48,853 nt of DNA, from positions 1 to 48,853 of the forward strand of contig JALHMB010000016.1 in assembly GCA_022844275.1 (NCBI GenBank), written 5' to 3'. Below the pieces are notes generated by a model. The model ran no database searches and was not told the DNA's origin. It saw nothing but the letters and a program-made list of their open reading frames with translations. Shown here one piece after another: positions 1-8,500 of the stretch (positions are counted from its first letter, which is position 1; each line of letters begins with the position of its first letter). A program made the translations under genes and the position numbers. The stretch comes from Hyphomicrobiaceae bacterium. GTDB taxonomy: Bacteria > Pseudomonadota > Alphaproteobacteria > Rhizobiales > Hyphomicrobiaceae.

Positions 1-1325
1 GAGGCGATCGCCGAGTTGAAGAAATACTTCATCTCGAAGATGCCGCGGTTCGTCGCCATGTATTTCGACGAGGTGACGCGGCTCACCGTCGACTCGTGCA
101 TCTTGATGGCGTCGGCGACCGTCTTGAGATTGAGTGGCCGCAGATGCTGGACGCCGTGCACCAGGAAGGCATCCTGCTGGCGCACGATCTCCTCTGCGAC
201 GCGCAGGATCGTGCGCGCCCGCTGGTCGAGGCTCTTCACCAGCCAGTTGGCCGTGTTCAGACACTCGAGCAGAAACTCCTTGTCGCGCGATTGCGACGGG
301 ACATTGCGCGAAACGCGCGTGTAGTAGGCGCGATTGACGAGGACGCGCGGCAGCGTCTCGCTGTTGAGCTCCACGTGCCAGCTTCCGTCATTCGCAGGAC
401 GCACGAGCACGTCTGGGATCACGGTCTGCACCGGCGGCCCGCCGAAGGCGTTGCCGGGCTTGGGATTGAGAGCGCGGATCTCGGCGATCATGTCGGTGAT
501 GTCCTCCATGTCGGTGCCGAGAATGCGCTTGAGCTGACGCAGATCGTGCGCAGCGAGCAGGTCGAGATGATCCAGGAACTTCGCAATCATCGGGTCGAAG
601 CGACCGCGTTCCTTGAGCTGAAGCGCGAGGCACTCCTTGAGCGATGTCGCCATCACACCCGGTGGATCGAACGTCTGCAGGTGCACGAGAACGGATTTGA
701 CCTGCGCGAGCGGCGCGCCGATGCGCTCGGCGAGCTCGCCGAGGTCGGTTCGGACATAGCCCGCATCATCGACGAGATCGATCAGATGTCCGCCGATCAT
801 GCGCTCGACGGGATCGGCGATCGAGAGCTGGAGCTGGCCCGAGAGGTGCTCACGCAGTGAAATGTCGCTGGTGAGGATGGATTCGAGATCGGCCTCTTCG
901 CCGCCGAGCATGCCGCTCTGGCGCGTGCCCGACCAGGCGCTGCCCGCCAGAAGCGCGGCAATGTCCTGCGGACTCTCCTCAGCAAAGGCAACTTCACGGT
1001 CGGCGTCGAGATCGTGTGCGGGTGTTGTCGCGTCGGCAATCAGGTCCAGCCGCCCCGATGATGCGTCGTCGTTATCGCCGAAATCGTTGTCGTCGCCAAA
1101 GTCGCCGTCCGAGCTGTCATCTTTCTCGAAGGCGCTTTCAGCTGCGGGCGCGGGCGGATCATATTCCTCGTCACGTTCGAGAAGTGGATTGCGCTCGAGC
1201 TCGGCATCGACGAACTCGTTGAGCTCGAGGTTGGAGAGCTGCAATAGCTTGATCGCCTGCTGCAGCTGCGGCGTCATGACGAGCTGCTGGCTCTGGCGGA
1301 GCTCGAGCTTCGTCGTAATCGCCAT
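1..1325 (-). CDS. rpoN: RNA polymerase sigma-54 factor RpoN (3' end cut by window edge)
   Basis: Sigma-54 directs RNA polymerase to -24/-12 promoters, which need an enhancer-binding ATPase to open. The reading frame starts at the ATG at 1325 and stays open to base 1. The N-terminus carries the glutamine-rich activator-interaction region with QSQQLVMTPQLQQAIKLLQL and LERNPLLE. An acidic stretch rich in Asp and Asn follows (about residues 55-90), then the core-binding region, and near the window edge a helix-turn-helix (MHESTVSRVT). About 441 codons are visible against a usual 480-530, so the final RpoN box should lie beyond base 1. It sits downstream of lptB on the same strand after a 184-base gap, the usual rhizobial order. 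Identification is firm; only the C-terminus is missing. Confidence 0.95.
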   Translation of the reverse strand, partial: MAITTKLELRQSQQLVMTPQLQQAIKLLQLSNLELNEFVDAELERNPLLERDEEYDPPAPAAESAFEKDDSSDGDFGDDNDFGDNDDASSGRLDLIADATTPAHDLDADREVAFAEESPQDIAALLAGSAWSGTRQSGMLGGEEADLESILTSDISLREHLSGQLQLSIADPVERMIGGHLIDLVDDAGYVRTDLGELAERIGAPLAQVKSVLVHLQTFDPPGVMATSLKECLALQLKERGRFDPMIAKFLDHLDLLAAHDLRQLKRILGTDMEDITDMIAEIRALNPKPGNAFGGPPVQTVIPDVLVRPANDGSWHVELNSETLPRVLVNRAYYTRVSRNVPSQSRDKEFLLECLNTANWLVKSLDQRARTILRVAEEIVRQQDAFLVHGVQHLRPLNLKTVADAIKMHESTVSRVTSSKYMATNRGIFEMKYFFNSAIA

Positions 1326-1509
1326 ACGAACTATCCCCAACCGCTGCCTCGCGATGCCCCAACACCGCGCAGGGACCACTCGAACGCGCGTGGCCCTCAC
1401 TGGCAGCCGCGCGCACTTACTATGCAGGCACTCTAGCCCAGAATCGTAAACAGCATTGCGCGATAAGCGGCCAAACTGCCCGTTCGGGCGCCCCGATCTG
1501 AGGCAGTCC

Positions 1510-2340
1510 TTAACCGAACATGTCGCCGAGATACACCCGGCGGACGTCCTCGTTAGCAATGATTTCCGAGGGACTACCTTGGGTTAGAACCTGCCCGTCA
1601 GCAATGACATAAGCTCGATCGACGAGACTCAGAGTCTCGCGGACGTTGTGATCGGTGATGAGTACACCGAGACCGCGCTGGGTTAAATGGCGCACGAGCT
1701 GCTGGATTTCACCGACGGCAATGGGGTCGATGCCGGCGAACGGTTCGTCCAGCAACATGAATACCGGGCGCGAGGCCAGGGCCCGGGCAATCTCGCAGCG
1801 CCGCCGCTCACCGCCTGACAGGGCGATCGAGGGACTTTTGCGCAGCCGGGTGATGCGGAACTCCTCGAGCAGCTCGTCGAGCTGCTCCCGTCGCCGTCGC
1901 CGATTGGGCTCGACCAGCTCCAGCACGGCCATAATGTTCTGCTCGACGGTCAGGCCCCGGAAGATCGAGGCCTCCTGCGGCAGATAGCCGATCCCCAGCC
2001 GCGCCCGGCGGTACATGGGCAGACGGGTCACGTCCTGGCCGTTGATGGTGATGCGGCCGGCGTCCGCCGGCACGAGGCCCGTGATCATGTAGAAGACGGT
2101 CGTCTTGCCGGCACCGTTGGGTCCGAGCAGGCCCACGGCCTCGCCGCGGCGGACGGCCAGATCCACGCCGCGGACGACGAGCCGGCGTTTGTAGGACTTG
2201 CGCACGCCGGAGGCCGTAAGCCAGCCTTCGTACCCGTCCACGCCGACGTCCTCTTCCGAGGCGTCGTCCTCATGGTAGACGCCATTGCTCTTCGGGCGGC
2301 GACCGAGGCCGAGCCGCTGCAGCCAGCCATTTCGCGTCAT
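1510..2340 (-). CDS. lptB: LPS export ABC transporter ATP-binding protein LptB
   Basis: This is the cytoplasmic ATPase of the LptB2FGC complex, which extracts lipopolysaccharide from the inner membrane. The 276-residue product has a Walker A motif (GPNGAGKTT), a Q-loop (YLPQEAS), the signature LSGGERRRCEIARAL, Walker B (FMLLDEPFAGIDP) and the H-loop (ITDHNV). The ATG at 2340 lies 22 bases after the upstream lptC-lptA gene; longer frames only read back through that gene. About 40 acidic residues precede the ABC domain, longer than the roughly 240-residue norm, so this extension is a mild oddity or a sign of a later true start. It is probably co-transcribed with the upstream lpt gene, and rpoN follows it. 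Confidence 0.95.
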   Translation of the reverse strand: MTRNGWLQRLGLGRRPKSNGVYHEDDASEEDVGVDGYEGWLTASGVRKSYKRRLVVRGVDLAVRRGEAVGLLGPNGAGKTTVFYMITGLVPADAGRITINGQDVTRLPMYRRARLGIGYLPQEASIFRGLTVEQNIMAVLELVEPNRRRRREQLDELLEEFRITRLRKSPSIALSGGERRRCEIARALASRPVFMLLDEPFAGIDPIAVGEIQQLVRHLTQRGLGVLITDHNVRETLSLVDRAYVIADGQVLTQGSPSEIIANEDVRRVYLGDMFG

Positions 2341-2362
2341 GGATGGGCCTGCCGGCTGGAGC

Positions 2363-4420
2363 TCATTGCGAGGCCCCTGTGCCCGGGGACCGCGTAGTCG
2401 AGGATTCCCATGACGACTGGCTCGGGCCACGCGGCTGGGCGGGTGCCGGCGCTTGGCTGCCGGCAGGGCTCTCCGGCGCGATGGACGCCGCCGGTGCGTT
2501 GCGGTCACGGACGGCGGGCGGACGCTTGGCGTCCTTCGGGTAGAAGATGGCACGCACACGCGGCTTCGAGGTGCACGTCTGGCCGGGGACGCAGGGCAGG
2601 GTGCTTTCGGCGTTCGGGTTCGCTGCGACAGCCTCGGTGGCACTGGTCTCGAAACGGATGCGCCCGGACGTGAGATCCATGATCAGCTTCGAATTTTCGA
2701 CGACATTCTTGCCCTGGTTGACGATGACGCGGCCGCCGACCGTTGCGAAATTGCCGATCGGATCGAAGTCGGCCCAGTCGCCGGTCACCTTCTGACCGTC
2801 TTTGCCGGTGACGACCACGCCGTTGCGCGCTTCGATCTTCTTCAGGCTCGATGCCCCAGGGGTTGCGTCGCTGCCCTTGGGAGCCGCCGAGAGCAGGGAG
2901 GCCTGCCCCAGCAAGTGCGCCATGAGACTGGGTGTACGGATCACGAAGTCGCCCTGCTTGGCGATGACGTTGCCCGTGAAGTGCGCATGGCGGCGGTTCT
3001 CGTCGAAATCGAGGACGGCCGCATCGATGTCGATCGGTGCGCTTGGATCGGTGCGGAAGGCGCCGCCCATCAGGCCGCCATCATTGGCCTCAGCCGCCTG
3101 GCTCGACTTTGCGCGGGATGTGGGCGCTTCGGCGCGGTACATGATCACGCTGATGCGGCCGTTTCCGCGCGCGCTCTCCGGGGGGCTGTCGAGGCGCGCC
3201 CGGCCATTGGCGCGATCGACGACGAGGCGCTCGCCGCGCAGGATGTTCTTGCCCTGATATAGTACGACAGCGCCATCGAGCATGATGCGATCCGCTTTGT
3301 GATCGATCTCGGCCGTCGTGCTGGTCGCGCGGCGGTCGATGCCGGACGTCATGTCGACTGGCCCCTTGAGCAGCGTGCGCTGGGCCTCGGCGTCGTAGTG
3401 CAGCGTGCTCGCCGTCGCGCGATCGGTGTCGCGTGTCATCACGACGCCGCCGCGCGCGTCGAGATTTGTCAGGCGCGAGGCTGCTGGATCCGCGGCAGGA
3501 TCACTGCTGCTGGAGGCGCCGGGAAGAGCGGAGCGACCTGCATAAATCGCATCGAGCTCGGGCGCGTTCAGTGTCGATGTTCCCTGGCGCGCGATGACAT
3601 TGGCGCGGAACATGGCTGTACGCTTCTCGTCGTCGACAGTCAGGCGATCGGACGTGATATCGATGGGCTCATTAGAGGCAAAACTTGGCCCGAGCGCCGT
3701 GCTTGCAGGTTTTTCCTTCTCCTTCTTCGGCACGGCATTGGCCGGGGGTGCTGGCGGCGTCATGCGCACGGCGACATCGCCCGTGAATGTTGCGAGCCGG
3801 CGCTTTGTCGCCATCTCCATGGTTCGGGCGCGGATGCTGCCCGTCGCCGTATTAGCCGTGATGGGCTCGTTCGAGATGATGCGGTTCTCTTTGGTGAAGA
3901 CAGTGGCGGACGTCAGCTTCGCAGTCATGCCGTCCGTCGATTTCACGTCGATCTGCTCGAACAGTTCCAGCACGCCCGATTCCTGATCGAATGTACCGCG
4001 CGTCGCAGCGAGATCGATCTTCGTGCCGCTCAACTGCATGAGCTCGCCTTCGATGGTCGTGAGCTTGACCTGCTTCTGCGAAAGCACGTCCGTCTCGGCG
4101 GAGCGGGCGCGCACCGCGTGACGTGAACCATCCTTGCCGGCGCCGGCATACTTCGGGTTGGCCATCACGAGATGGTCGTTGGATATTTGGACGCTCTCGA
4201 GCGTCACGCCCTTCGTGCGCAGCGCCGTCAGGTGCCACGTCGTCATCCCATAGATGCCGAGAATGCCGAGCGCAAAGGCGGGCAGAGCAAACCGCAGCGT
4301 GCGGACCATGTGGCTGTGGCGGCGCGCAGATGCAAACGCGCGCGCGCGATCGAGGCCGGCTTCATGGCCTATTCCGCCCGGCCGGTCACGCGCCCGGCGT
4401 GGATCGATCGTCGTCGCCAT
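2363..4420 (-). CDS. Fused LptC-LptA protein with tandem OstA domains
   Basis: Separate LptC (membrane-anchored) and LptA (periplasmic) normally form the bridge that carries lipopolysaccharide to the outer membrane. Here one 685-residue protein holds both. A membrane anchor covers about residues 42-60 and an LptC-like domain runs to about 222. A lysine- and proline-rich linker follows, then two OstA/LptA domains at about 250-430 and 460-592. The two copies repeat the same landmarks: ANVIARQG and GNVIAKQG, then GKNILRGERLVVD and GKNVVENSKLIMD. The last 90 residues are proline- and serine-rich. I chose the ATG at 4420; a GTG at 4474 is in frame, and neither has a strong ribosome-binding site. 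The gene occupies the slot where lptC and lptA usually sit, between rnd and lptB. Domain boundaries are by eye. Confidence 0.85.
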   Translation of the reverse strand: MATTIDPRRARDRPGGIGHEAGLDRARAFASARRHSHMVRTLRFALPAFALGILGIYGMTTWHLTALRTKGVTLESVQISNDHLVMANPKYAGAGKDGSRHAVRARSAETDVLSQKQVKLTTIEGELMQLSGTKIDLAATRGTFDQESGVLELFEQIDVKSTDGMTAKLTSATVFTKENRIISNEPITANTATGSIRARTMEMATKRRLATFTGDVAVRMTPPAPPANAVPKKEKEKPASTALGPSFASNEPIDITSDRLTVDDEKRTAMFRANVIARQGTSTLNAPELDAIYAGRSALPGASSSSDPAADPAASRLTNLDARGGVVMTRDTDRATASTLHYDAEAQRTLLKGPVDMTSGIDRRATSTTAEIDHKADRIMLDGAVVLYQGKNILRGERLVVDRANGRARLDSPPESARGNGRISVIMYRAEAPTSRAKSSQAAEANDGGLMGGAFRTDPSAPIDIDAAVLDFDENRRHAHFTGNVIAKQGDFVIRTPSLMAHLLGQASLLSAAPKGSDATPGASSLKKIEARNGVVVTGKDGQKVTGDWADFDPIGNFATVGGRVIVNQGKNVVENSKLIMDLTSGRIRFETSATEAVAANPNAESTLPCVPGQTCTSKPRVRAIFYPKDAKRPPAVRDRNAPAASIAPESPAGSQAPAPAQPRGPSQSSWESSTTRSPGTGASQ

Positions 4421-4552
4421 GCTTGCCCGCTGATGCGCCGGCTCGAATCCATTGGAACCGGGCGTCCGGATCACTCACTGCCGGTGAATTAGGGAGATAT
4501 TGGGACACCCGGCAAGCCGTTACAACAAATCCGGGAAAACCCACAGCCTCAT

Positions 4553-5173
4553 TCAATGGCTGAAGATATCCACGTCCTCGAAGCCTGCGAGATCGAGCCT
4601 AGCCCGGATCGGGAGGAACGCGAAGCACGCTTCCGCGAGCGCAGTGCGGCCCTGGCGTACCAGCATGGCATCGAGCGTGCGCTTGAGGGCGTGCAGATGA
4701 AGGACGTCTGCGGCAGCATAGGCGAGCTGCTGTGGGCTCAGCGTGGCCGCGGCCCAATCCGAGCTCTGCTGCTGCTTCGAGAGCTCGACGCCGAGCAATT
4801 CGCCGCAGAGATCCTTGAGGCCGTGCCGGTCGGTGTACGTGCGCACCAGCTTCGAGGCGATCTTCGTGCAGTAGATCGGACCTGTAACCACGCCGAGATA
4901 CTGCTCGATCACGGCCACATCGAAGCGGGCATAGTGAAAGATCTTGGTCAGCTTGGGGTCGGTGAGCAGCGCCTTGAGCCGCGGGGCGGACCAGTCGGCA
5001 CCATCGAGCTGGACGAGATGGGCGGTGCCATCGCCAGCCGAGAGCTGCACAAGACAAAGCCGGTCACGATGCGGCTTCAACCCGAGCGTTTCGGTGTCGA
5101 CGGCAACGGCGCCGGAGAATTTGAGGCCCTCGGGGAGGTCACCGCGGTGGAGGAAGGTCTGGGCTGCCGTCAT
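4553..5173 (-). CDS. Ribonuclease D-type 3'-5' exonuclease (catalytic domain only)
   Basis: This DEDD-superfamily exonuclease would trim RNA 3' ends in the cytoplasm. The 206-residue product has Exo I (AVDTETLGL, Asp and Glu metal ligands), Exo II (IFHYARFDVAVIEQ) and Exo III (YAAADVLHLHAL, the DEDDy Tyr/Asp arrangement). It is about half the length of E. coli RNase D and lacks both HRDC domains; this short form is common in alphaproteobacteria next to the lpt genes. The lptC-lptA fusion begins about 130 bases downstream on the same strand. It diverges from the DUF465 gene over an A/T-rich spacer (5174-5239) that probably holds promoters for both. Substrates cannot be told from the sequence. 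Confidence 0.88.
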   Translation of the reverse strand: MTAAQTFLHRGDLPEGLKFSGAVAVDTETLGLKPHRDRLCLVQLSAGDGTAHLVQLDGADWSAPRLKALLTDPKLTKIFHYARFDVAVIEQYLGVVTGPIYCTKIASKLVRTYTDRHGLKDLCGELLGVELSKQQQSSDWAAATLSPQQLAYAAADVLHLHALKRTLDAMLVRQGRTALAEACFAFLPIRARLDLAGFEDVDIFSH

Positions 5174-5368
5174 GGCCGTTCAGTTCCGTGCGTTCGTGGG
5201 CCGAAGATTTTGTATAGATTATAAAAAGTATCTAACCAATTGATGGAAGATCCATCAGCGCTAAGCCGCGACCCTCACGAGGTTTTGCACCAGTTGACGC
5301 ACGCCGGTTGGACAGCGCCGCTGTTCCGTGGCAAACTTTCAACTGTCAACTCGTACACGGAGGGCCTG

Positions 5369-5545
5369 ATGTCGCTGCACGCACATCTTTCAGAGCTTTC
5401 TGAGAAGCACAAGCTTCTCGACCGTCGGATCGAGGAAGAGTTGAGCCGACCGGGCTCCAACGATGTGGAGATTACCCGACTAAAGCTCGAGAAACTGAAA
5501 CTCAAAGACGAAATCATCAGACTGAGCGCAAGGAAGAGCCACTAG
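5369..5545 (+). CDS. DUF465 (YdcH-like) small coiled-coil protein
   Basis: A 58-residue charged helical protein of the DUF465/YdcH family, whose molecular role is unknown. The sequence shows the family pattern of a helical hairpin: SELSEKHKLLDRRIEEELSR, a short turn containing Pro-Gly-Ser, then ITRLKLEKLKLKDEIIRL. Start choice is decided by a good Shine-Dalgarno, GGAGGG, five bases before the ATG at 5369. A longer in-frame start at 5240 has no such site and would add residues that do not look like the family. The gene is monocistronic: it is followed by a strong terminator at 5629-5665 and faces the HAD hydrolase gene. Confidence 0.85.
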   Translation: MSLHAHLSELSEKHKLLDRRIEEELSRPGSNDVEITRLKLEKLKLKDEIIRLSARKSH

Positions 5546-5628
5546 ATCGCACACGGCGAGGATGCGCAGGCGGCCCTCTGGCCCCGAGTGCGCCTTCAGG
5601 TTTGCGATCAGCGGGACTTGTGTCAGGC

Positions 5629-5665
5629 AGCCTTTCCGGCCCGAGTGCGCCGGAAGGGCTTTTTT
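5629..5665 (+). terminator. Rho-independent terminator after the DUF465 gene
   Basis: A 12-base stem (5629-5640 with 5649-5660, one G-U pair) and an 8-base loop are followed by six T residues at 5660-5665. The T run overlaps the stop codon of the converging HAD gene by two bases. There is no T run on the minus-strand side, so it should act mainly on plus-strand transcripts. Confidence 0.8.
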
Positions 5666-6389
5666 AGTTACCGGAAAGCTCGGCCGCGTGGGCAGCGGCA
5701 AGGGCGGCCATGCTTTCGTAGCGATAATCGGTCTTCGGCAGTGTCGCTGGGGGCCTTGTAGCGCCGAAGCCTTCGTCTCCATGCCGGCGATGAATCCAGC
5801 ACGAGGCGAGACCTATGCTGCTCGCCGGCACATGATCGTGGAAGAGGCTTTCCGCGACGTGGAGGATCGACGAACGCTCAATGTCGCGCGCGCCGAGATC
5901 GGCCAGCATATACTCGAAATTGCGCATGGCGGGCTTGTACGATCCGATGTCCGCTGCGGTGTAGACGGCGTCGAAGGCGACGCCGAGACGCGCATTGGAG
6001 TGCGCGAAGCTCTCGTTGTCGACGTTGGACAGGATCACGAGCTTGTAGTGCTGCTTCAGGTAGCGTAGCGCCTCGGCAGAATCTGGAAACGCTGGCCAAT
6101 CGGCGATCGAGCGGCCGTACGTCAGGCATTCCTGCCAGCTCACGGCGAGGCCCCAGTGCTCGGCAAGGCGCTTGTAGACGACGGCGAGCAGCTCGGCATA
6201 GCGCTTGGCTGGTGTCGCGAGCTGTTGCGCGGCCTCTATGCGACCATGCGCTTCGAGGATCGCGTTGCGCGACAGCGCCGGCCGCAGCCGCTCGGTCAGC
6301 GGTGTGAGTGCGGCAATCATGCCGCTCTCCCAGTCGATCAGCGTGCCGTAGCAGTCGAACGTCAGAACCTTGAAGTCCGAGAGTTTCAC
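5664..6389 (-). CDS. HAD-family hydrolase, haloacid dehalogenase type II-like
   Basis: A soluble HAD-superfamily hydrolase. Members of this subgroup include L-2-haloacid dehalogenases and phosphatases, so the substrate is uncertain. The 241-residue product has motif I FDCYGTLIDWE (Asp nucleophile), motif II ILSNVD, a motif III lysine in SYKPAMRNFEYML, and the motif IV region HVAESLFHDHVPA. The GTG at 6389 is preceded by GGAGA eight bases upstream and places the conserved KVLTFDCYGTL strand at residue 6 onward. The longer frame to 6506 adds Arg-rich residues with no family resemblance. It looks like a single-gene unit, downstream of but separate from the stress cassette. Confidence 0.88.
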   Translation of the reverse strand: MKLSDFKVLTFDCYGTLIDWESGMIAALTPLTERLRPALSRNAILEAHGRIEAAQQLATPAKRYAELLAVVYKRLAEHWGLAVSWQECLTYGRSIADWPAFPDSAEALRYLKQHYKLVILSNVDNESFAHSNARLGVAFDAVYTAADIGSYKPAMRNFEYMLADLGARDIERSSILHVAESLFHDHVPASSIGLASCWIHRRHGDEGFGATRPPATLPKTDYRYESMAALAAAHAAELSGN

Positions 6390-6512
6390 GGGTGGTCTCC
6401 GAGGCAGCGGCCAAGCCCTGATGGGCCTGCAATCGACCTGTCGGTGAGCCTGGAGAGGCCAATTGTCAAGGGTGGCTCGGTCGGCTCGCCGACGGTCGGA
6501 GCACAAGCTGCG

Positions 6513-7067
6513 TCAGTTCTTGTCTTGGTCGCCCTGCCGTCGCGGGCCCTGATCATCCTCGCCCCGCATTCCTCGCCAGAAGGCACGTCGCCGGGTGCGG
6601 TCATCCTCCTCCCAACGAGCGAATGTGGCGCGCTCAGCGGGGGTCAGTTGCTTGGCTATGGCCTGAACCACATCGAGAGCCCGTAGGCGCATCTGCTGCT
6701 CGGCCTCGAAAAGGCGCTTCTGCGCCGCCGCGTACTGCGATGGATCAAATGGTTCGGCGAGCAGGGCCTTGCGCGCCTCGTCGCGTGCCGCGTGAACCAC
6801 CTCGCGCAGAGGTCGGATGGCATCCCGATCCGCCTCTACGGATTTCCAGATCGCGCGGCGTCGCTCACGAGGGAGCGTGACAGCAAAGCCGAAGAGCTGA
6901 GTATTGGAGGATGAACCGAGCACGGGGGGCGCAGCGTGCAGCGCCTTCCAGCGTGAGGCGACGGCGCCAATGACAAGGCCGTTGATGAGCAGAGAGACAA
7001 TGAGCACGGCGAGCAACCATTTCGGTGCCCGCCGTACGATCTGCGTCTCTCCCGGCCGGAGGGTCAC
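6513..7067 (-). CDS. CnrX/Spy-like periplasmic sensor protein (heavy-metal resistance family)
   Basis: A 184-residue inner-membrane protein with one N-terminal membrane helix (about 16-38) and a periplasmic helical domain rich in Arg, Glu and Ala. This domain resembles the CnrX/NccX/CpxP/Spy group, which sense metal or envelope damage. Its helical hairpin includes LPRERRRAIWKSVEADRDAIRPLR and LTPAERATFARWEEDDRTRRR (segments discontinuous); the latter has the LTPxxR motif of Spy-like folds. The cysteine and Met/His-rich copper or nickel sites of CnrX are not obvious, so the signal may not be a metal. GTG start at 7067 overlaps the stop of the anti-sigma gene by four bases (GTGA), implying translational coupling. 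It is the last gene of the cassette. Confidence 0.7.
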   Translation of the reverse strand: MTLRPGETQIVRRAPKWLLAVLIVSLLINGLVIGAVASRWKALHAAPPVLGSSSNTQLFGFAVTLPRERRRAIWKSVEADRDAIRPLREVVHAARDEARKALLAEPFDPSQYAAAQKRLFEAEQQMRLRALDVVQAIAKQLTPAERATFARWEEDDRTRRRAFWRGMRGEDDQGPRRQGDQDKN

Positions 7068-7678
7068 AGGAACTCCTCCTCGATAATTTCGAGGAGCCCC
7101 TCGCCGTTCAGGAAGGCGAGCGCCTGGGAGGCGTTATCGGTGCCGGTCGTGGCATTGGCGACAATCTGGGCGACATCCGACGGTACGAGATCGGCAACGC
7201 CGAAGAAGATGCCGACGACCAGGGACGCCGCGAGCAGCGCCGCCGTCCGCCAGCCGCCTGTCAGCCGCTCACGCCGCGGTGTCGATCCCGCGAGGGCGGC
7301 GGCCCGACCTGCAGTGTGCGATTTCTCGCTGCCGCGGGGCCAAGCAATGACGACGCCCGACTTGCCCGGGGGCGAGGCGTGGCTGCCGTCCGGCTGGCGC
7401 TCGGCGCGTGCGGGCTGGCCGGGGGCCGTATTGGCGACCGCTGCCGCAATACGATCGGCGAGCGCGCGCGTGTCGCCGACCGGTGGGCCGGCGGCCTTCG
7501 TGAGGACCGTATCGAGGGCCCTCGCTTCGCGCAGCAGGCGAGCCGCATCGGTGTCGGCCGCGGCAAGGCTCATCAGCCGTTCCCGCTTCTCTGCCGGCCA
7601 ACGCGCCGGATTGCCGCCGAACGTGTCGAGCACGTTCTCGAATGCCGTTAGCTCGGCCAGCCTATTGTCGCTCGTCAT
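7064..7678 (-). CDS. Putative membrane anti-sigma factor
   Basis: A 204-residue protein between an ECF sigma gene and a periplasmic sensor gene, the place of an anti-sigma factor. The N-terminal 90 residues are cytoplasmic and helical (LDTFGGNPARWPAEKRERLM). A low-complexity linker follows, then one membrane helix at about 146-166 (AALLAASLVVGIFFGVADLV), then a short periplasmic tail ending in acidic residues. No zinc-binding HxxxCxxC (ZAS) motif is present, so it belongs to a different class from ChrR/RsrA. The ATG at 7678 follows AAGGAAG. It overlaps the next gene by four bases and starts 42 bases after the sigma gene. The assignment rests on topology and context, not on sequence family. 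Confidence 0.65.
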   Translation of the reverse strand: MTSDNRLAELTAFENVLDTFGGNPARWPAEKRERLMSLAAADTDAARLLREARALDTVLTKAAGPPVGDTRALADRIAAAVANTAPGQPARAERQPDGSHASPPGKSGVVIAWPRGSEKSHTAGRAAALAGSTPRRERLTGGWRTAALLAASLVVGIFFGVADLVPSDVAQIVANATTGTDNASQALAFLNGEGLLEIIEEEFL

Positions 7679-7720
7679 CTTCCTTCGAAGCGCTTGTCAC
7701 GCCCCGCCTCTCGTTCCTTC

Positions 7721-8341
7721 TTACTCGTCATCTGGCAGCAGCTGCCGCCACTCGTCCTTCAAGGCCACCTTGAGCGCCCGGCGGGCACGTGCAAGGAGCG
7801 ATTCGACCGCCTCGTCCGATATGCCGAGCATGTCGCCCACCTCGATCTGGCTCAAGCCCTCGTAATGAAACAGCGTAAGCGCGACGCGCTGGCGCTCGGG
7901 CAGTTCGGCGAGCGCCGCGCTGACGCGCTTCGCGAGGTCCGCTTCCTCGAGGCCGCGGCTCTGCTCGGGCGCCTCCGGCATCTCGGGCACCTCAGCGACC
8001 ACGCTCGTCAGGCGGTGGCGGCGGAGGTGGTCGAGGCAGAGGTTCGTGACCACGCGGCGCAGCCAGGGCCGCAAGCCGCCGGGGCCAAGCTCGAGCGTAC
8101 CGGCATGGTGCCAGACGCGCACGAGCGCCTCTTGCACGATGTCCTCGGCATCGCCGTCCACCTTGAGCATGCGCCGCGCCACGGCGAGCAGGCTCGCGGT
8201 GTGGCGGTCGATCAGCACGCGGAAGGCGGCGCTGTCGCCGGCGCGAATGCGCGCGAGAACGGCCGCCTCTTCGGCTGCCGTCCCCGCCTCCGGTCCCGGC
8301 CGGTTGCCCGGTCCTGGACCGCTATCGTGCACGCGCGTCAC
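7721..8341 (-). CDS. ECF-type RNA polymerase sigma factor
   Basis: A 206-residue extracytoplasmic-function sigma factor that would redirect RNA polymerase when released by the anti-sigma protein encoded next. Region 2 is at about residues 38-112, with DAEDIVQEALVRVWHHA (region 2.2-2.3) and LRPWLRRVVTNLCLDHLRRH (2.4). After an acidic, proline-containing linker comes region 4 at about 145-192, with LAELPERQRVALTLFHYEGL and the helix-turn-helix GLSQIEVGDMLGISDEAVES. I prefer the GTG at 8341 because AGGGAG precedes it by seven bases; an ATG at 8395 is in frame with a poor site. Gene order (EF-hand, sigma, anti-sigma, periplasmic sensor) suggests an envelope or metal-stress circuit similar in layout to CnrHYX. 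Confidence 0.9.
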   Translation of the reverse strand: MTRVHDSGPGPGNRPGPEAGTAAEEAAVLARIRAGDSAAFRVLIDRHTASLLAVARRMLKVDGDAEDIVQEALVRVWHHAGTLELGPGGLRPWLRRVVTNLCLDHLRRHRLTSVVAEVPEMPEAPEQSRGLEEADLAKRVSAALAELPERQRVALTLFHYEGLSQIEVGDMLGISDEAVESLLARARRALKVALKDEWRQLLPDDE

Positions 8342-8472
8342 GCAACGGCTCCCTGGGGTCCTATCAACCTCGGGACTGTACCTCAGCGCGTGCATGTATG
8401 CCTCGCCTTTTCGTTGCCCGCCGTCGGCACCCGGAGCTGATCGCTGTCGGGGCCGGATGTGCGTGCGCAGTC

Positions 8473-8500
8473 TTTAGATCTTCAGATCTTCCGCGGTTCC
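8473..8500 (-). promoter_or_regulatory. Candidate ECF-type promoter for the sigma gene
   Basis: On the minus strand, GGAACC (8500-8495) is followed after 16 bases by TCTAAA (8478-8473). This resembles the GGAAC-N16-TCTRA form of RpoE-like promoters and would suit autoregulation. It lies across the end of the EF-hand gene. The spacer contains AGATCTGAAGATCT, two copies of a 6-base palindrome two bases apart. Consensus match only. Confidence 0.35.

Noticed and set aside
7261-7680. Anti-sigma candidate as a zinc-binding (ChrR/RsrA) type
   Set aside because: No HxxxCxxC motif is present, and the protein has no cysteine cluster.
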